Shown in pieces: positions 1-7,687 of a stretch of DNA of 60,272 bases. The DNA is from Phycisphaeraceae bacterium. GTDB lineage: Bacteria > Planctomycetota > Phycisphaerae > Phycisphaerales > SM1A02. The translations under genes and the position numbers were made by a program. The DNA lies in contig JAHBWZ010000014.1 of assembly GCA_019636755.1 (NCBI GenBank), positions 1 through 60,272 on the forward strand. Reading direction: 5' to 3'. The stretch's first letter is position 1, and each line of letters begins with the position of its first letter. The notes beneath the pieces were generated by a model. That model saw only the letters and a program-made list of their open reading frames with translations, was not told the DNA's origin and did no database searches.

Positions 1-1
1 A

Positions 2-70
2 GTACTGCTGGTGGTCGCACTGGGTGCCCTGACGGCGCGCGGCTCGCGCCGTCGTCGCGCCGGGCCATGA
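2..70 (+). CDS. C-terminal fragment of a membrane or sorted protein (PEP-CTERM-like tail)
   Basis: Only the last 22 codons are inside the window; the gene begins to the left. The visible end is a hydrophobic stretch (VLLVVALGALTA) followed by RGSRRRRAGP and a stop. A hydrophobic helix followed by an Arg cluster at the extreme C-terminus is the layout of PEP-CTERM sorting tails, and three other proteins in this window end this way. The PEP-like motif itself would lie outside the window, so an ordinary C-terminal membrane anchor is equally possible. Confidence 0.45.
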   Translation, partial: VLLVVALGALTARGSRRRRAGP

Positions 71-252
71 TCCGTCCTGTCACCAACCCCTCCCCCGGCG
101 CCTGCGCCCCGCGGCACATCGTGCTGCGGGCGCGCAGGCGCCGGGTGGCTGGCGCCGGAGGCGTCGATCCGCTGGCGCAGACGCGACGGAAGCCGCCCAT
201 GCGCCAGGGGGGTTCAAGGGGGGCGACAGCCCCGAACGCCACGATGCCCACC

Positions 253-417
253 AGCAAGGCTCTTGAAGTACTCCGCCGGGCTCCGAGCGGCCCGGATCCG
301 CCGTGATTGCGTCGCCGAATCTCGACGTATCTCCGGGGATATGCTCTCGATCCGGCTCCCTGTCACGACGGATCCGCTCGCGCTCTCGCCTTCGGCGGAG
401 CACTGCAACAGCCTGCT
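253..417 (+). repeat. Palindromic dispersed repeat, copy A (about 165 bp)
   Basis: The stretch matches the reverse complement of 26394-26557 along its whole length with scattered mismatches. Its ends are inverted repeats (near AGCAGGCTGTTGAAGTACTC on the left, matched on the right by GAGCACTGCAACAGCCTGCT). Inner blocks such as CGGATCCG are also mirrored, so the element could fold into one long imperfect hairpin. Copy A is further bracketed by a 10-bp inverted repeat, GATGCCCACC at 243-252 and GGTGGGCATC at 418-427. It carries no transposase; a MITE-like or REP/ERIC-like non-autonomous element is the best description. Confidence 0.8.
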
Positions 418-503
418 GGTGGGCATCGATGGTGTGAGGCTCCTCCGCAGGAGTGCGGGATGGACGCTCGCTCGAGCGTGCTGCATGGGAACAGTTGCCC
501 GGT

Positions 504-509
504 GATAAT
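504..509 (+). promoter_or_regulatory. -10 box for chrA, apparently leaderless
   Basis: GATAAT lies 8 nt before the ATG at 518, so transcription would start at or next to the start codon. No Shine-Dalgarno sequence is present and no clear -35 box is seen. The same arrangement precedes many other genes in this window. Confidence 0.5.
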
Positions 510-517
510 GGGCATCG

Positions 518-1882
518 ATGACGATCCCGCCGCATCACCATGAGGTCCCCTTCCGTGCGGCATTCCGCACGTGGATGAAGGTGGGCTTCCTGAGCTTCGG
601 TGGACCGGCCGGACAGATCGCCCTCATGCATCGCATCCTGGTCGAGGAGAAGCGATGGATCAGCGAGAACCGCTTTCTCCACGCGCTCAACTACTGCATG
701 CTCCTGCCCGGCCCGGAAGCGATGCAGCTCGCGACCTACGTGGGCTGGCTCCTGCACGGCTGGAAGGGCGGCGTTGTCGCGGGGACGCTCTTCGTTCTGC
801 CGGGATTCGTCTCGATCCTGATCCTCTCGATCCTCTATGCGGTCTACCAGCAGGCCGACATCGTCGTCGCCCTGTTCTTCGGCTTGAAGGCGGCGACACT
901 CGCCGTGGTCGTCGAAGCAGTGCTCCGCATCGGCAGGAAGGCGCTCAAGAACCTCGTCATGGTCCTCCTTGCCGCGACAGCCTTCGTCGGCATCTTCTTC
1001 TTCGAGATTCCCTTTCCTCTCATCGTCCTCGGGGCTGGTGCGGTCGGGCTTGTCGGGGGCCGTTTCCGTCCGGACCGGTTCTGCGTGATCCGCGGGCATG
1101 AGACCGCGGACGACGAGCGCGAGGCTGCGATCGATGATCGTCAGGCCGGTCATGCGATGCCGACCTGGGGCCGCACCATCCGCGTCGGCGCTCTCTGGCT
1201 CGCCCTCTGGGTCGGCCCGGTCGCCGCACTGTGCGCCGTGCTCGGACCTCGCCACGTGTTTGCGACGGAGAGCGTTTTCTTCAGCAAGGCGGCGGTGGTG
1301 ACCTTCGGCGGGGCCTACGCGGTGCTCGCGTACATCGCCCAGCAGGCCGTGGAGGTCTACGGATGGCTGAAGCCTGGCGAGATGCTCGACGGGCTGGGAA
1401 TGGCGGAGACGACACCGGGACCGCTGATCCAGGTCGTCCAGTTCGTCGGCTTCATGGGCGCCTACCGGGATCCGGCGCCGTTCGCTCCCCTCACCGCGGC
1501 GGTCGTGGCGTCGGTCGTCACCACCTGGGTCACGTTCATGCCCTGCTTCCTCTGGATCTTCGTCGGCGCTCCCTTCATCGAGCGACTGCGCGGCAACAGG
1601 ATCCTCTCCGCGGGGCTCTCGGCGATCACGGCCGCGGTCGTGGGCGTCGTCCTCAACCTCGCGGTCTGGTTCGCGATGCACGTCGCCTTCGCGAACGTCG
1701 CGGAGTGGCGTGGTTTCGGGATTCGGCTGTTGCTCCCCGAGTTGTCAAGCGCCGACCTCGCCTCCATCATGATCGGCATCGGTGCCTTCTTTGTCATGTT
1801 CAGGCTGAAGTGGAACATGGTCCTCACGCTCGGTATCGCCGCGGTCGTCGGGGCTGCATACATGCTGTGTTTCCGCGGGTGA
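518..1882 (+). CDS. chrA: Chromate transporter, ChrA/CHR family
   Basis: A 454-residue integral membrane protein of the CHR family, which exports chromate across the cytoplasmic membrane. It has the two-repeat layout of long-chain CHR proteins. The N-terminal half has the conserved SFGGPAGQIALMHR block (about residue 26) and LPGPEAMQLATYVGW (about residue 63). The C-terminal half repeats the pattern as FGGAYAVLAYIAQQAVE and a TPGPLIQVVQFVGFMGAY block. Hydrophobic segments run through both halves, joined by a hydrophilic linker at about residues 190-225. The ATG at 518 is chosen because the conserved N-terminus follows within 25 residues and a -10 box sits just upstream. It stands alone, with no chrB-like regulator visible. 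Confidence 0.93.
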   Translation: MTIPPHHHEVPFRAAFRTWMKVGFLSFGGPAGQIALMHRILVEEKRWISENRFLHALNYCMLLPGPEAMQLATYVGWLLHGWKGGVVAGTLFVLPGFVSILILSILYAVYQQADIVVALFFGLKAATLAVVVEAVLRIGRKALKNLVMVLLAATAFVGIFFFEIPFPLIVLGAGAVGLVGGRFRPDRFCVIRGHETADDEREAAIDDRQAGHAMPTWGRTIRVGALWLALWVGPVAALCAVLGPRHVFATESVFFSKAAVVTFGGAYAVLAYIAQQAVEVYGWLKPGEMLDGLGMAETTPGPLIQVVQFVGFMGAYRDPAPFAPLTAAVVASVVTTWVTFMPCFLWIFVGAPFIERLRGNRILSAGLSAITAAVVGVVLNLAVWFAMHVAFANVAEWRGFGIRLLLPELSSADLASIMIGIGAFFVMFRLKWNMVLTLGIAAVVGAAYMLCFRG

Positions 1883-2351
1883 ACCGGACATCCTCGATGG
1901 AACGGTGCACCGATCTCACACGGCACAGGATCCGAACCTTCTGGCGCTCGCCTGGCGGCGCTGGTTCGTTGGCAGGCATGACCCGGCTGCAGCGGATGGT
2001 CCGCCACGCGGCCCGCCGCTGGACCGGGGCGTCATGCGCACAGGAAGGATGTGCCGTGAGCAAGCCTGACGGCGATGACGAACAGTGTCCCGTGCCGGCA
2101 GGGCATCCATCCGTCAAGCGCCCGCCGCTTTCATGCATTCGGCATGCGCCGCGCACATCCGCGCGAATCGCGGCCGGAACGAATCCGCGGGCGTGATCGC
2201 CGGAGGCGGCGGCGCCGCGGGAGCGTGATTGCCACAGGCCGGCCGGCGGCAGAAACACGCTCTCCCCATGACAGGCACCCCGGGGCCTCGATGGAGGCCC
2301 CGGGGTGCGGGTGTTCGACACGGCGGATCGATACCGGGCCGTCGCCCCGGT
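1883..2351. other. Intergenic region between convergent genes
   Basis: No gene is recognised in these 469 bases. The only clear structure is the strong hairpin at 2275-2308. The rest is GC-rich sequence without an RNA-gene signature that I can see. Confidence 0.6.
2275..2308. terminator. Strong GC hairpin between convergent genes
   Basis: A perfect 15-bp stem (GCACCCCGGGGCCTC pairing with its complement) with loop GATG. It lies between the ends of chrA and the metalloprotease, so it can serve both strands. Neither side has a T tract, so it may stabilise 3' ends or act with Rho rather than as a classical intrinsic terminator. Confidence 0.55.
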
Positions 2352-5111
2352 TCACCGGCCCGCGACGTAGATCCGGTTGAGCGCCTTCGAGATCCGGTCT
2401 CGAAGATCCTCGATGTGCACGCGCGAGTAGTCATCGAGCTTCGCGCCCGCGGCGCCGGCGCTCTCCAGCTGTTCGAGCAGGGAACGCAGGTGCGCCGTCG
2501 CGAGCTGCGCCACCGGCCGGGGCATGTTCCACCCGCCTTCCGCGAGCGGAATGAGCCGGTCGATCATCGACGACTGCAGGTTCCGGCGCAGCGACGAGAT
2601 CATCGGCCGGCGGTTGGTGAAGGATCCGTCGGCCGCATCAGCGAGTTCCGCGAAGATCTCCTCGCTCAGTCCGTCGAGGAGTTCCGGGAGCGTGAGGGCG
2701 TCCTCCTCGGCGGGCGTGCGCAGCTCGTTGTCATAGACGCGCCGGAGCGTCGTCGGGTTGAGCATCATGGTGACGACGGAGGCCTGGATGCCTGCGATCC
2801 GGTCATGGACCGGCCAGGACGGGTCACCGCGGTCGCCGGGACTCTGGTCGCTCCACTTGTCGACGGTCATGTGCAGCATCATCTCGGGCGTGAGCCCGAA
2901 CGACTCGTCGCTGAACGCGTTGTCGATGCAGAAGCGGATGGCGGCGCGCTGCTTCTCCGGATCGACGACGGCCAGCGGCGGGCGCCCGTCGGGATCGCCC
3001 TTGCGGTTGCGGAACACCTCGGCCCCGCCGATCCAGTTCGCCATCATCGAGAGCATGCGGACATGCATGGAGAGCGAGCGCTCATACGCCGCCCGGGCCC
3101 GCGACCAGGACTGACCGTCCTTCACGAAGCGGGTCAGCATCGCCTCCCGGTGCCTGCGGACCAGGCGCATCTGGTTCTCCGCATAGGTCAGCGGGTCGGC
3201 GGAGAAGTCGTACTGCCGGGCAAGCGGGTCCGGTCCGCCCAGGTCGTCGTCGGTCTGGTACACGAGTTCCGGCTCGTTGACGCGCGCCAGCACCTTCTTC
3301 GGATCGTCGAACGTGTAGCCGTACTCGATCGCCCAGTGGTCGTACGGCCCGATGTCGATCATCGCGAAGTCGCCCTGGATCTCGCCGGTCTCCACGTTGA
3401 AGTTCGGCGGCAGGTAATCCATGACGGATCCGGCCAGCGGCTTCTTCCCCTTCCACGCCTCGCTGTTGATCTGCTCGAGTGTGTAGATGCTCGACGCCTT
3501 GAAGTTGTGTCGAAGCCCCAGCGTGTGGCCGACCTCGTGGGCGACGAGTTCGACGAGCAGCGGGCCGACGAACCACTCCGGGATGCCGTCGAGCATGTCG
3601 CCCTGCGCCATGACGTCGGGATCGATCAGTCCGAGAACGTCAAGGCTCATGCGGGCCGACGCCATGTTCGAGGCCAGTCCGTGCGCGGCAAGACAGCAGT
3701 GCTCGCCGCACCCGCCGGATCGACTGATCGCCTGGAGCGCCTCGTTGTACGCGAGCATCGCGTTGGCGGGCTCGTCCTCGACCGATTCTCCGGCCGCCCG
3801 CCGTCGGGCCCGGTCGGCGCGGATCGCCTCGATCCGGACGCGCTCCTCGGGCGTGGCGAGCAGGAGCCGCGGATCCCACTCCGGATGCTGCTCGAGCCAG
3901 CGGAGCGTCTCCGGAGACATGCCCTCCACGCCCAGTTCCGGCGCGTCCTCGTGGTACCAGCCCCAGTACGCGCGGATCCAGCCGTCGGTGAGGATGACGT
4001 CGGCGTCAAGGATCTGCCCGGTCAGCGGATGCGGGCGCGAGGGCCCGATCGCGGTGGAGATGTCGTTGTTCAGCCAGCGGATGAAGTTGTACCGGACGTC
4101 CTCCGGGTCCTTGTCCATGTGCTGGCCGGTCTCGCGATCCTGGTAGTACGCCTCGATGGCGCCGTCGATCCCGATGCGCCGGAACGCCGAGTTCCACAGA
4201 AGCACGCCGTCGCGCACCCAGCGGCGGTAGCGCACGGGCACCGTGTGCTCGATGTAGAAGACGATCGGCTCCTTCGGCGGGGAGAGTTTCAGCGACGGAT
4301 CCCGCTTCTCCAGGTGCCAGCGGTTGATGTACCGCTTCCACTTCCGGTCGGGGTCGTACTCGCCCAGGTCGCGGTAGACGGTCGTGAAGTACCCGACGCG
4401 CTCGTCCGCCTCGCGCGGCTTGTACCCCGTGTTGTCGGGGACGACGCTGATCGACCAGTGCACCGTCACCAGGCGCCCGTCCTGCGCGGGCGACTCGATC
4501 CTGATCTCGATGTTCTGCGGGAACGCCTTGGCCGAGACGACGCGGGCGAGCTGCGGGCGCTGCGTCCGGCCGAGGCCGATGACGTTCGGGAGTTCGCGGA
4601 CGAGAAGCTGGTCGAGATCGATGACCGGCTGGCCGCTCGGGCCGGTGGTCAGGATCGGCATGTCGAGAAGGACACGGTCCGTGAAGAGGCGGTCGACCGA
4701 CGAGCGGGACTCCCGTTCACCGGAGGAGCGCGTGTCGAGTTCCGGCGCGATGAGCGCGATCCGGTCGTCGTACTTCCGCCAGGAGACGTAGATCATCGGG
4801 CCCTGCAGGCCGGCGAAGATGCTCCCGCTCGCCTGCGTGACCGCGATGAGGTACTTCTGGTTCTGCCACGCGCGGGGAAGTTCGGCCAGCAGCTGGTCCC
4901 GCTTCCGATCGATCCAGACGCCGTACAGCGAGGGCTGTCCGTCGGCGGTCGAGACGACGCGTTCGTAGTCCTTCGACACCTCGGCGAACGGCTTCTGCTG
5001 ATCCTGGCCGAGGGCGGGCGCGGTCGCGCCTCCGGCCGCGATCGCCGCCCCGAGGATGGCCCCGAGGGTGATCCCCCGTCGGGCACGTTCAATTCTCCGC
5101 AAGCGTGGCAT
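2352..5111 (-). CDS. Secreted zinc-dependent metalloprotease (DUF5117/DUF5118, met-zincin type)
   Basis: A 919-residue exported protein. From the ATG at 5111 it begins with a basic stretch and a hydrophobic core ending in APALGQ, a good Sec signal peptide, so I prefer this start to upstream ATGs. The centre carries the extended zinc motif HEVGHTLGLRHNF (HExxHxxGxxH), in which the three His bind zinc and the Glu is catalytic. The long N-terminal part (PMIYVSWRKYDDR, YKPREADERVGYF, HLEKRD) matches the DUF5117/DUF5118 proteins that precede such zincin domains in Bacteroidetes and Planctomycetes. Likely a periplasmic or secreted peptidase. The substrate is unknown. It stands alone; a hairpin follows its stop. 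Confidence 0.85.
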   Translation of the reverse strand: MPRLRRIERARRGITLGAILGAAIAAGGATAPALGQDQQKPFAEVSKDYERVVSTADGQPSLYGVWIDRKRDQLLAELPRAWQNQKYLIAVTQASGSIFAGLQGPMIYVSWRKYDDRIALIAPELDTRSSGERESRSSVDRLFTDRVLLDMPILTTGPSGQPVIDLDQLLVRELPNVIGLGRTQRPQLARVVSAKAFPQNIEIRIESPAQDGRLVTVHWSISVVPDNTGYKPREADERVGYFTTVYRDLGEYDPDRKWKRYINRWHLEKRDPSLKLSPPKEPIVFYIEHTVPVRYRRWVRDGVLLWNSAFRRIGIDGAIEAYYQDRETGQHMDKDPEDVRYNFIRWLNNDISTAIGPSRPHPLTGQILDADVILTDGWIRAYWGWYHEDAPELGVEGMSPETLRWLEQHPEWDPRLLLATPEERVRIEAIRADRARRRAAGESVEDEPANAMLAYNEALQAISRSGGCGEHCCLAAHGLASNMASARMSLDVLGLIDPDVMAQGDMLDGIPEWFVGPLLVELVAHEVGHTLGLRHNFKASSIYTLEQINSEAWKGKKPLAGSVMDYLPPNFNVETGEIQGDFAMIDIGPYDHWAIEYGYTFDDPKKVLARVNEPELVYQTDDDLGGPDPLARQYDFSADPLTYAENQMRLVRRHREAMLTRFVKDGQSWSRARAAYERSLSMHVRMLSMMANWIGGAEVFRNRKGDPDGRPPLAVVDPEKQRAAIRFCIDNAFSDESFGLTPEMMLHMTVDKWSDQSPGDRGDPSWPVHDRIAGIQASVVTMMLNPTTLRRVYDNELRTPAEEDALTLPELLDGLSEEIFAELADAADGSFTNRRPMISSLRRNLQSSMIDRLIPLAEGGWNMPRPVAQLATAHLRSLLEQLESAGAAGAKLDDYSRVHIEDLRDRISKALNRIYVAGR

Positions 5112-5625
5112 GGGTGAGTCCGTACATGGGCGGCCGCCCGGCCTTGGGTGGAAGAACACGGCCCGCGTGCCGGATCGGCGGGCGGCCGGAAGGGTCCGAC
5201 CGGCGAGCGCGGGGCAGCTTGTATCGATCGACCCTTTCACCGCTGCATGCAAATGCTTTGTCGCAGGGCCGTTGCGGCCGAGGTTTTCGGACGTCGCCAC
5301 CGGCAGCGCGGCGGACACGGGGGCCGCCCGGCGACGGCATTGCGGTGGGGTCCGGCCGGAGCCGCCCTCGCGCCCGCACGCAGAACCCCCCCGGCCGGGC
5401 GTCGGGTGCGGGTGCCGGCTGCGGGCGGCCCGTCCGCGCGTCGGGCCCCGTGAACAGTGTGGGTGAGCGGCGTGGGTGAACAGGGTGTGTCCCGGTCACC
5501 ACCGGGCGGCGTGGGTGAACAGGGTGTGTCCAGTTCTCCGGCCCGGGGTCGGGCGGCGGGGTCGTGCGCCGGCCGGTCGACCCGGGCGCCCCGACGGCTT
5601 GCCGCGGGCTTCCGTGGCGGCGAGC
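5112..5625. other. Divergent intergenic region between the metalloprotease and asd
   Basis: No gene is recognised in these 514 bases. They contain the 5' regions of both divergent genes and a 26-bp direct repeat (5467-5492 and 5506-5531). I could not pick promoters with confidence. Confidence 0.55.
5467..5531. repeat. 26-bp direct repeat upstream of asd
   Basis: The unit begins GCGGCGTGGGTGAACAGG and ends GTGTGTCC. It occurs exactly at 5467-5492 and 5506-5531, with a 13-bp spacer whose surroundings form CCGGT/ACCGG. A partial, diverged copy (GTGAACAGTGTGGGTGAGCG) starts near 5450. It could be an operator array or a small dispersed repeat; the sequence alone does not tell. Confidence 0.6.
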
Positions 5626-6768
5626 ATGCACACCCCCATGCCGCTGCTCCCCCGGACTCCGAATGTGGCTGTCGTCGGCGCGACCGGCGCGGTCGGCCGC
5701 GAGATGCTCCGCGTCCTCGAGGACCGCGCGTTTCCGATCGGCCGGCTCCGGCTCTTCGCCTCCGCGCGATCGGCCGGCGCTGACCTGCCCTTCTGCGGGA
5801 CGCGCGTGCCGGTCGTCGCGCTGCCGGCCGAGCCGGACCGGGCCGTGTTCGAGGACACGGACCTGGTCCTCCTGGCGGTGAGCGCGGACCTCAGCCGGAC
5901 GCTGGTGCCGCTCGCGCGCAGCGCCGGCGCGGTCGTCGTCGACAACAGCAGCGCGTTCCGGCAGGATCCCGCCTGTCCGCTCGTCATCCCGGAAGTCAAC
6001 GGCGCCGTGCTGGACGCGCTGGCGGGTCCGGCGATCATCGCGAACCCGAACTGCTCCACCATCATCGCGCTCGTCGCGGTCACGCCGATCCACCGCGCCG
6101 CGGGCATCGAGCGCATGGTGGTCAGCACGTACCAGGCGGTGTCCGGTGCGGGCGCCGAGGCGATGGCGGAACTGGAATCGCAGGCGCGTGACTTCGCGGC
6201 GGGCCGCGCCATCACCCCGCAGGTCTTCCGGACGCAGTGCCTCTTCAACGTCTTCAGCCACGACTCGACGATCGGACCCGATGGACTGAACGAGGAGGAG
6301 CGCAAACTGCTCCTGGAGACCCGCCGCATCTGGGACGACCCGGCGGTCCGGATCGCCGCGACCTGCGTCCGCGTTCCCGTCCTCCGGGCGCACAGCGAGG
6401 CGATCAACCTCACGCTGCGGCGCCCGATGCTGGCCGACGAGGCGCGCGACCTGCTGGCGCGGTCACCGGGCGTCCGTGTCGTGGACGATCGCGCGCAGAA
6501 CCGCTTCCCGGAGCCGATCCATGCCAGCGGCGCCGATGACGTCCTGGTGGGCCGCGTGCGTGAGGACAGGTCCCAGCCGCACGGGCTTGGGCTCGATCTC
6601 TTCGTCAGCGGCGATCAGTTGCGCAAGGGCGCGGCGCTGAACGCCGTCCAGATCGCGGAGTGGCTGGCCGCGGGTGGGCAGGCTGCAGGGGATCAGGACG
6701 CGGGCGGCACGGAGGCCGCGACGACGGCGGCGACGCCGCCGAGCGCCCGCAGGGCGGCGGCGCGGTAA
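5626..6768 (+). CDS. asd: Aspartate-semialdehyde dehydrogenase
   Basis: This cytoplasmic enzyme reduces aspartyl-4-phosphate to aspartate semialdehyde with NADPH, at the branch point to Lys/diaminopimelate, Thr and Met. The N-terminus has the nucleotide-binding loop GATGAVG (residues 18-24). VDNSSAFR and the active-site block NPNCSTI follow, with the catalytic Cys at about 143, and RVPVLRAHSEAINL holds the catalytic His region. The start at 5626 (or the ATG at 5638) places the NADP loop at the usual distance. The family normally ends near NAVQIAEWLA. Here about 30 Ala/Gly-rich residues follow and overlap the convergent ACT gene by 76 bp. Confidence 0.93.
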   Translation: MHTPMPLLPRTPNVAVVGATGAVGREMLRVLEDRAFPIGRLRLFASARSAGADLPFCGTRVPVVALPAEPDRAVFEDTDLVLLAVSADLSRTLVPLARSAGAVVVDNSSAFRQDPACPLVIPEVNGAVLDALAGPAIIANPNCSTIIALVAVTPIHRAAGIERMVVSTYQAVSGAGAEAMAELESQARDFAAGRAITPQVFRTQCLFNVFSHDSTIGPDGLNEEERKLLLETRRIWDDPAVRIAATCVRVPVLRAHSEAINLTLRRPMLADEARDLLARSPGVRVVDDRAQNRFPEPIHASGADDVLVGRVREDRSQPHGLGLDLFVSGDQLRKGAALNAVQIAEWLAAGGQAAGDQDAGGTEAATTAATPPSARRAAAR

Positions 6769-7115
6769 TCCGCACGCACGAAGAGCCAGTCCGTATCGAA
6801 CGTCGAGAGCGCGAAGACCGGGATCTCCGCCCGCGCCAGGGCGCCGGCCAGCCTCGACAGGATGCCGACGAGCGCGAAGTCCAGCGGGCCGTCGACGACG
6901 AACGCGACGAACGGCCGTTCGGCGCGGCTCCCGGCGGGGAGATCACCGGGCACGGCCGAGTCCTCGACGATGACGGAACACTCCCCGGCCGTGCGCGTGA
7001 TCGAGTGCACCGCCGCGGTCGATGACGCCGCCCACGCAGGCACCGGCGCCCCCGGCGTGAAGCGGACGATCGCGAAGCGACCGGGGACCTCGCGGATCGT
7101 GAGCGGCGGCGTCAT
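6693..7115 (-). CDS. ACT-domain protein
   Basis: A small (140-residue) protein with features of the CASTOR-type ACT family: FVAFVVDGPLDFALVGILS, then IPVFALSTFDTDWLFVR near the C-terminus. ACT domains usually bind amino acids and act as regulators. Neither ligand nor partner is visible here. The ATG at 7115 overlaps the stop of the upstream SUI1 gene as ATGA and has a G-rich ribosome site (GGGGGG) just before it, suggesting translational coupling. Its 3' end overlaps the convergent asd gene by 76 bp. Placement beside asd hints at amino-acid sensing, but that is inference. Confidence 0.75.
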   Translation of the reverse strand: MTPPLTIREVPGRFAIVRFTPGAPVPAWAASSTAAVHSITRTAGECSVIVEDSAVPGDLPAGSRAERPFVAFVVDGPLDFALVGILSRLAGALARAEIPVFALSTFDTDWLFVRADYRAAALRALGGVAAVVAASVPPAS

Positions 7116-7459
7116 CCCCCCTTGACTCCGAATCCCGCGCTGCGCAGCGCGGCGGCGACCGGTCCGCGATGGTCGCCCTGCAGTTCGAGGCCGTCGGCCG
7201 TGACGGTGCCGCCCGTCGAACACGTCGTTCGCATGGAGCGCACCAGGGCGCGGAGATCCGTCGCCACGGGATCCAGCCCGCGCACGACGGTGACTTCGTG
7301 TCCACGGCGGCGCTCCAGGGCGATCCGCGCCACCTGGTCCCGGGGCCGGCAGACGCGACCCGCGGCATCACGGGGACAGGAGCAGGCGTCCCGGCTCCGG
7401 CCGCAGACCTCGCAGGTCACGGGGCGCTCGAGTGCGGTTCCGTCGAAGAGTCCGGCCAT
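7112..7459 (-). CDS. yciH: SUI1/eIF1-like translation factor (YciH family)
   Basis: A 115-residue cytoplasmic protein. The C-terminal half carries the SUI1 signature: CSTGGTVTADGLELQGDHRG, then VAAALRSAGFGVKGG at the end. Bacterial YciH resembles eIF1 and influences start-codon fidelity on the 30S subunit in vitro. The N-terminus has a Cys cluster (CEVCGRSRDACSC) that could bind zinc, seen in some bacterial members. The ATG at 7459 is preferred because the Cys cluster follows directly. Its stop overlaps the start of the ACT-domain gene by 4 bp. Confidence 0.85.
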   Translation of the reverse strand: MAGLFDGTALERPVTCEVCGRSRDACSCPRDAAGRVCRPRDQVARIALERRRGHEVTVVRGLDPVATDLRALVRSMRTTCSTGGTVTADGLELQGDHRGPVAAALRSAGFGVKGG

Positions 7460-7520
7460 GGTGCGGGCGAGATGTTCGCGAGCCGGCGGCGACGGGCGAC
7501 GCCGGAGGCCGCAGGCCATC

Positions 7521-7549
7521 TTGGTGGTGTCGTTCCCTTCGGCTACAAT
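7521..7549 (+). promoter_or_regulatory. Promoter of tRNA-Gln
   Basis: TTGGTG at 7521-7526 and TACAAT at 7544-7549 are separated by 17 nt, a good housekeeping-sigma promoter. It lies about 68 nt before the mature tRNA 5' end. Confidence 0.65.
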
Positions 7550-7616
7550 CGCGGCCCTGATCAGCCGACGGAGAGGGCTGAGACCGGTTCCGCATCGCGT
7601 GGGGGTTCGTCTCGCT

Positions 7617-7687
7617 TGGGGATTGGTGTAACGGTAGCACGACTGGCTCTGAACCAGTTAGTCCAGGTTCGAATCCTGGATCCCCAG
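7617..7687 (+). tRNA. tRNA-Gln (anticodon CTG)
   Basis: A complete cloverleaf of 71 nt. Acceptor arms TGGGGAT and ATCCCCA pair over 7 bp with discriminator G. The anticodon arm is ACTGG-CTCTGAA-CCAGT, giving anticodon CTG. The T arm is CCAGG-TTCGAAT-CCTGG. CCA is not encoded. The convergent nitroreductase gene ends inside it on the other strand. Confidence 0.97.

Larger units (their letters stand above)
71..517. other. Intergenic region upstream of chrA, carrying a palindromic repeat
   Basis: No credible gene is seen. The main content is the palindromic element at 253-417. An 11-bp direct repeat (GGGCATCGATG) occurs at 421-431 and again at 510-520, where it runs into the chrA start. Short open frames here are by-products of the repeat and high GC. 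Confidence 0.6.

Noticed and set aside
80-1681. Minus-strand open frame of 533 codons opposite chrA
   Set aside because: chrA is a clear membrane protein in the plus strand; the minus frame is charged and motif-free and runs through the repeat element.
2229-5117. Plus-strand open frame of 962 codons opposite the metalloprotease
   Set aside because: The minus strand encodes a recognisable zincin with signal peptide and HExxH motif. The plus frame is Arg/Val/Asp-rich without conserved motifs, a usual by-product of high GC.
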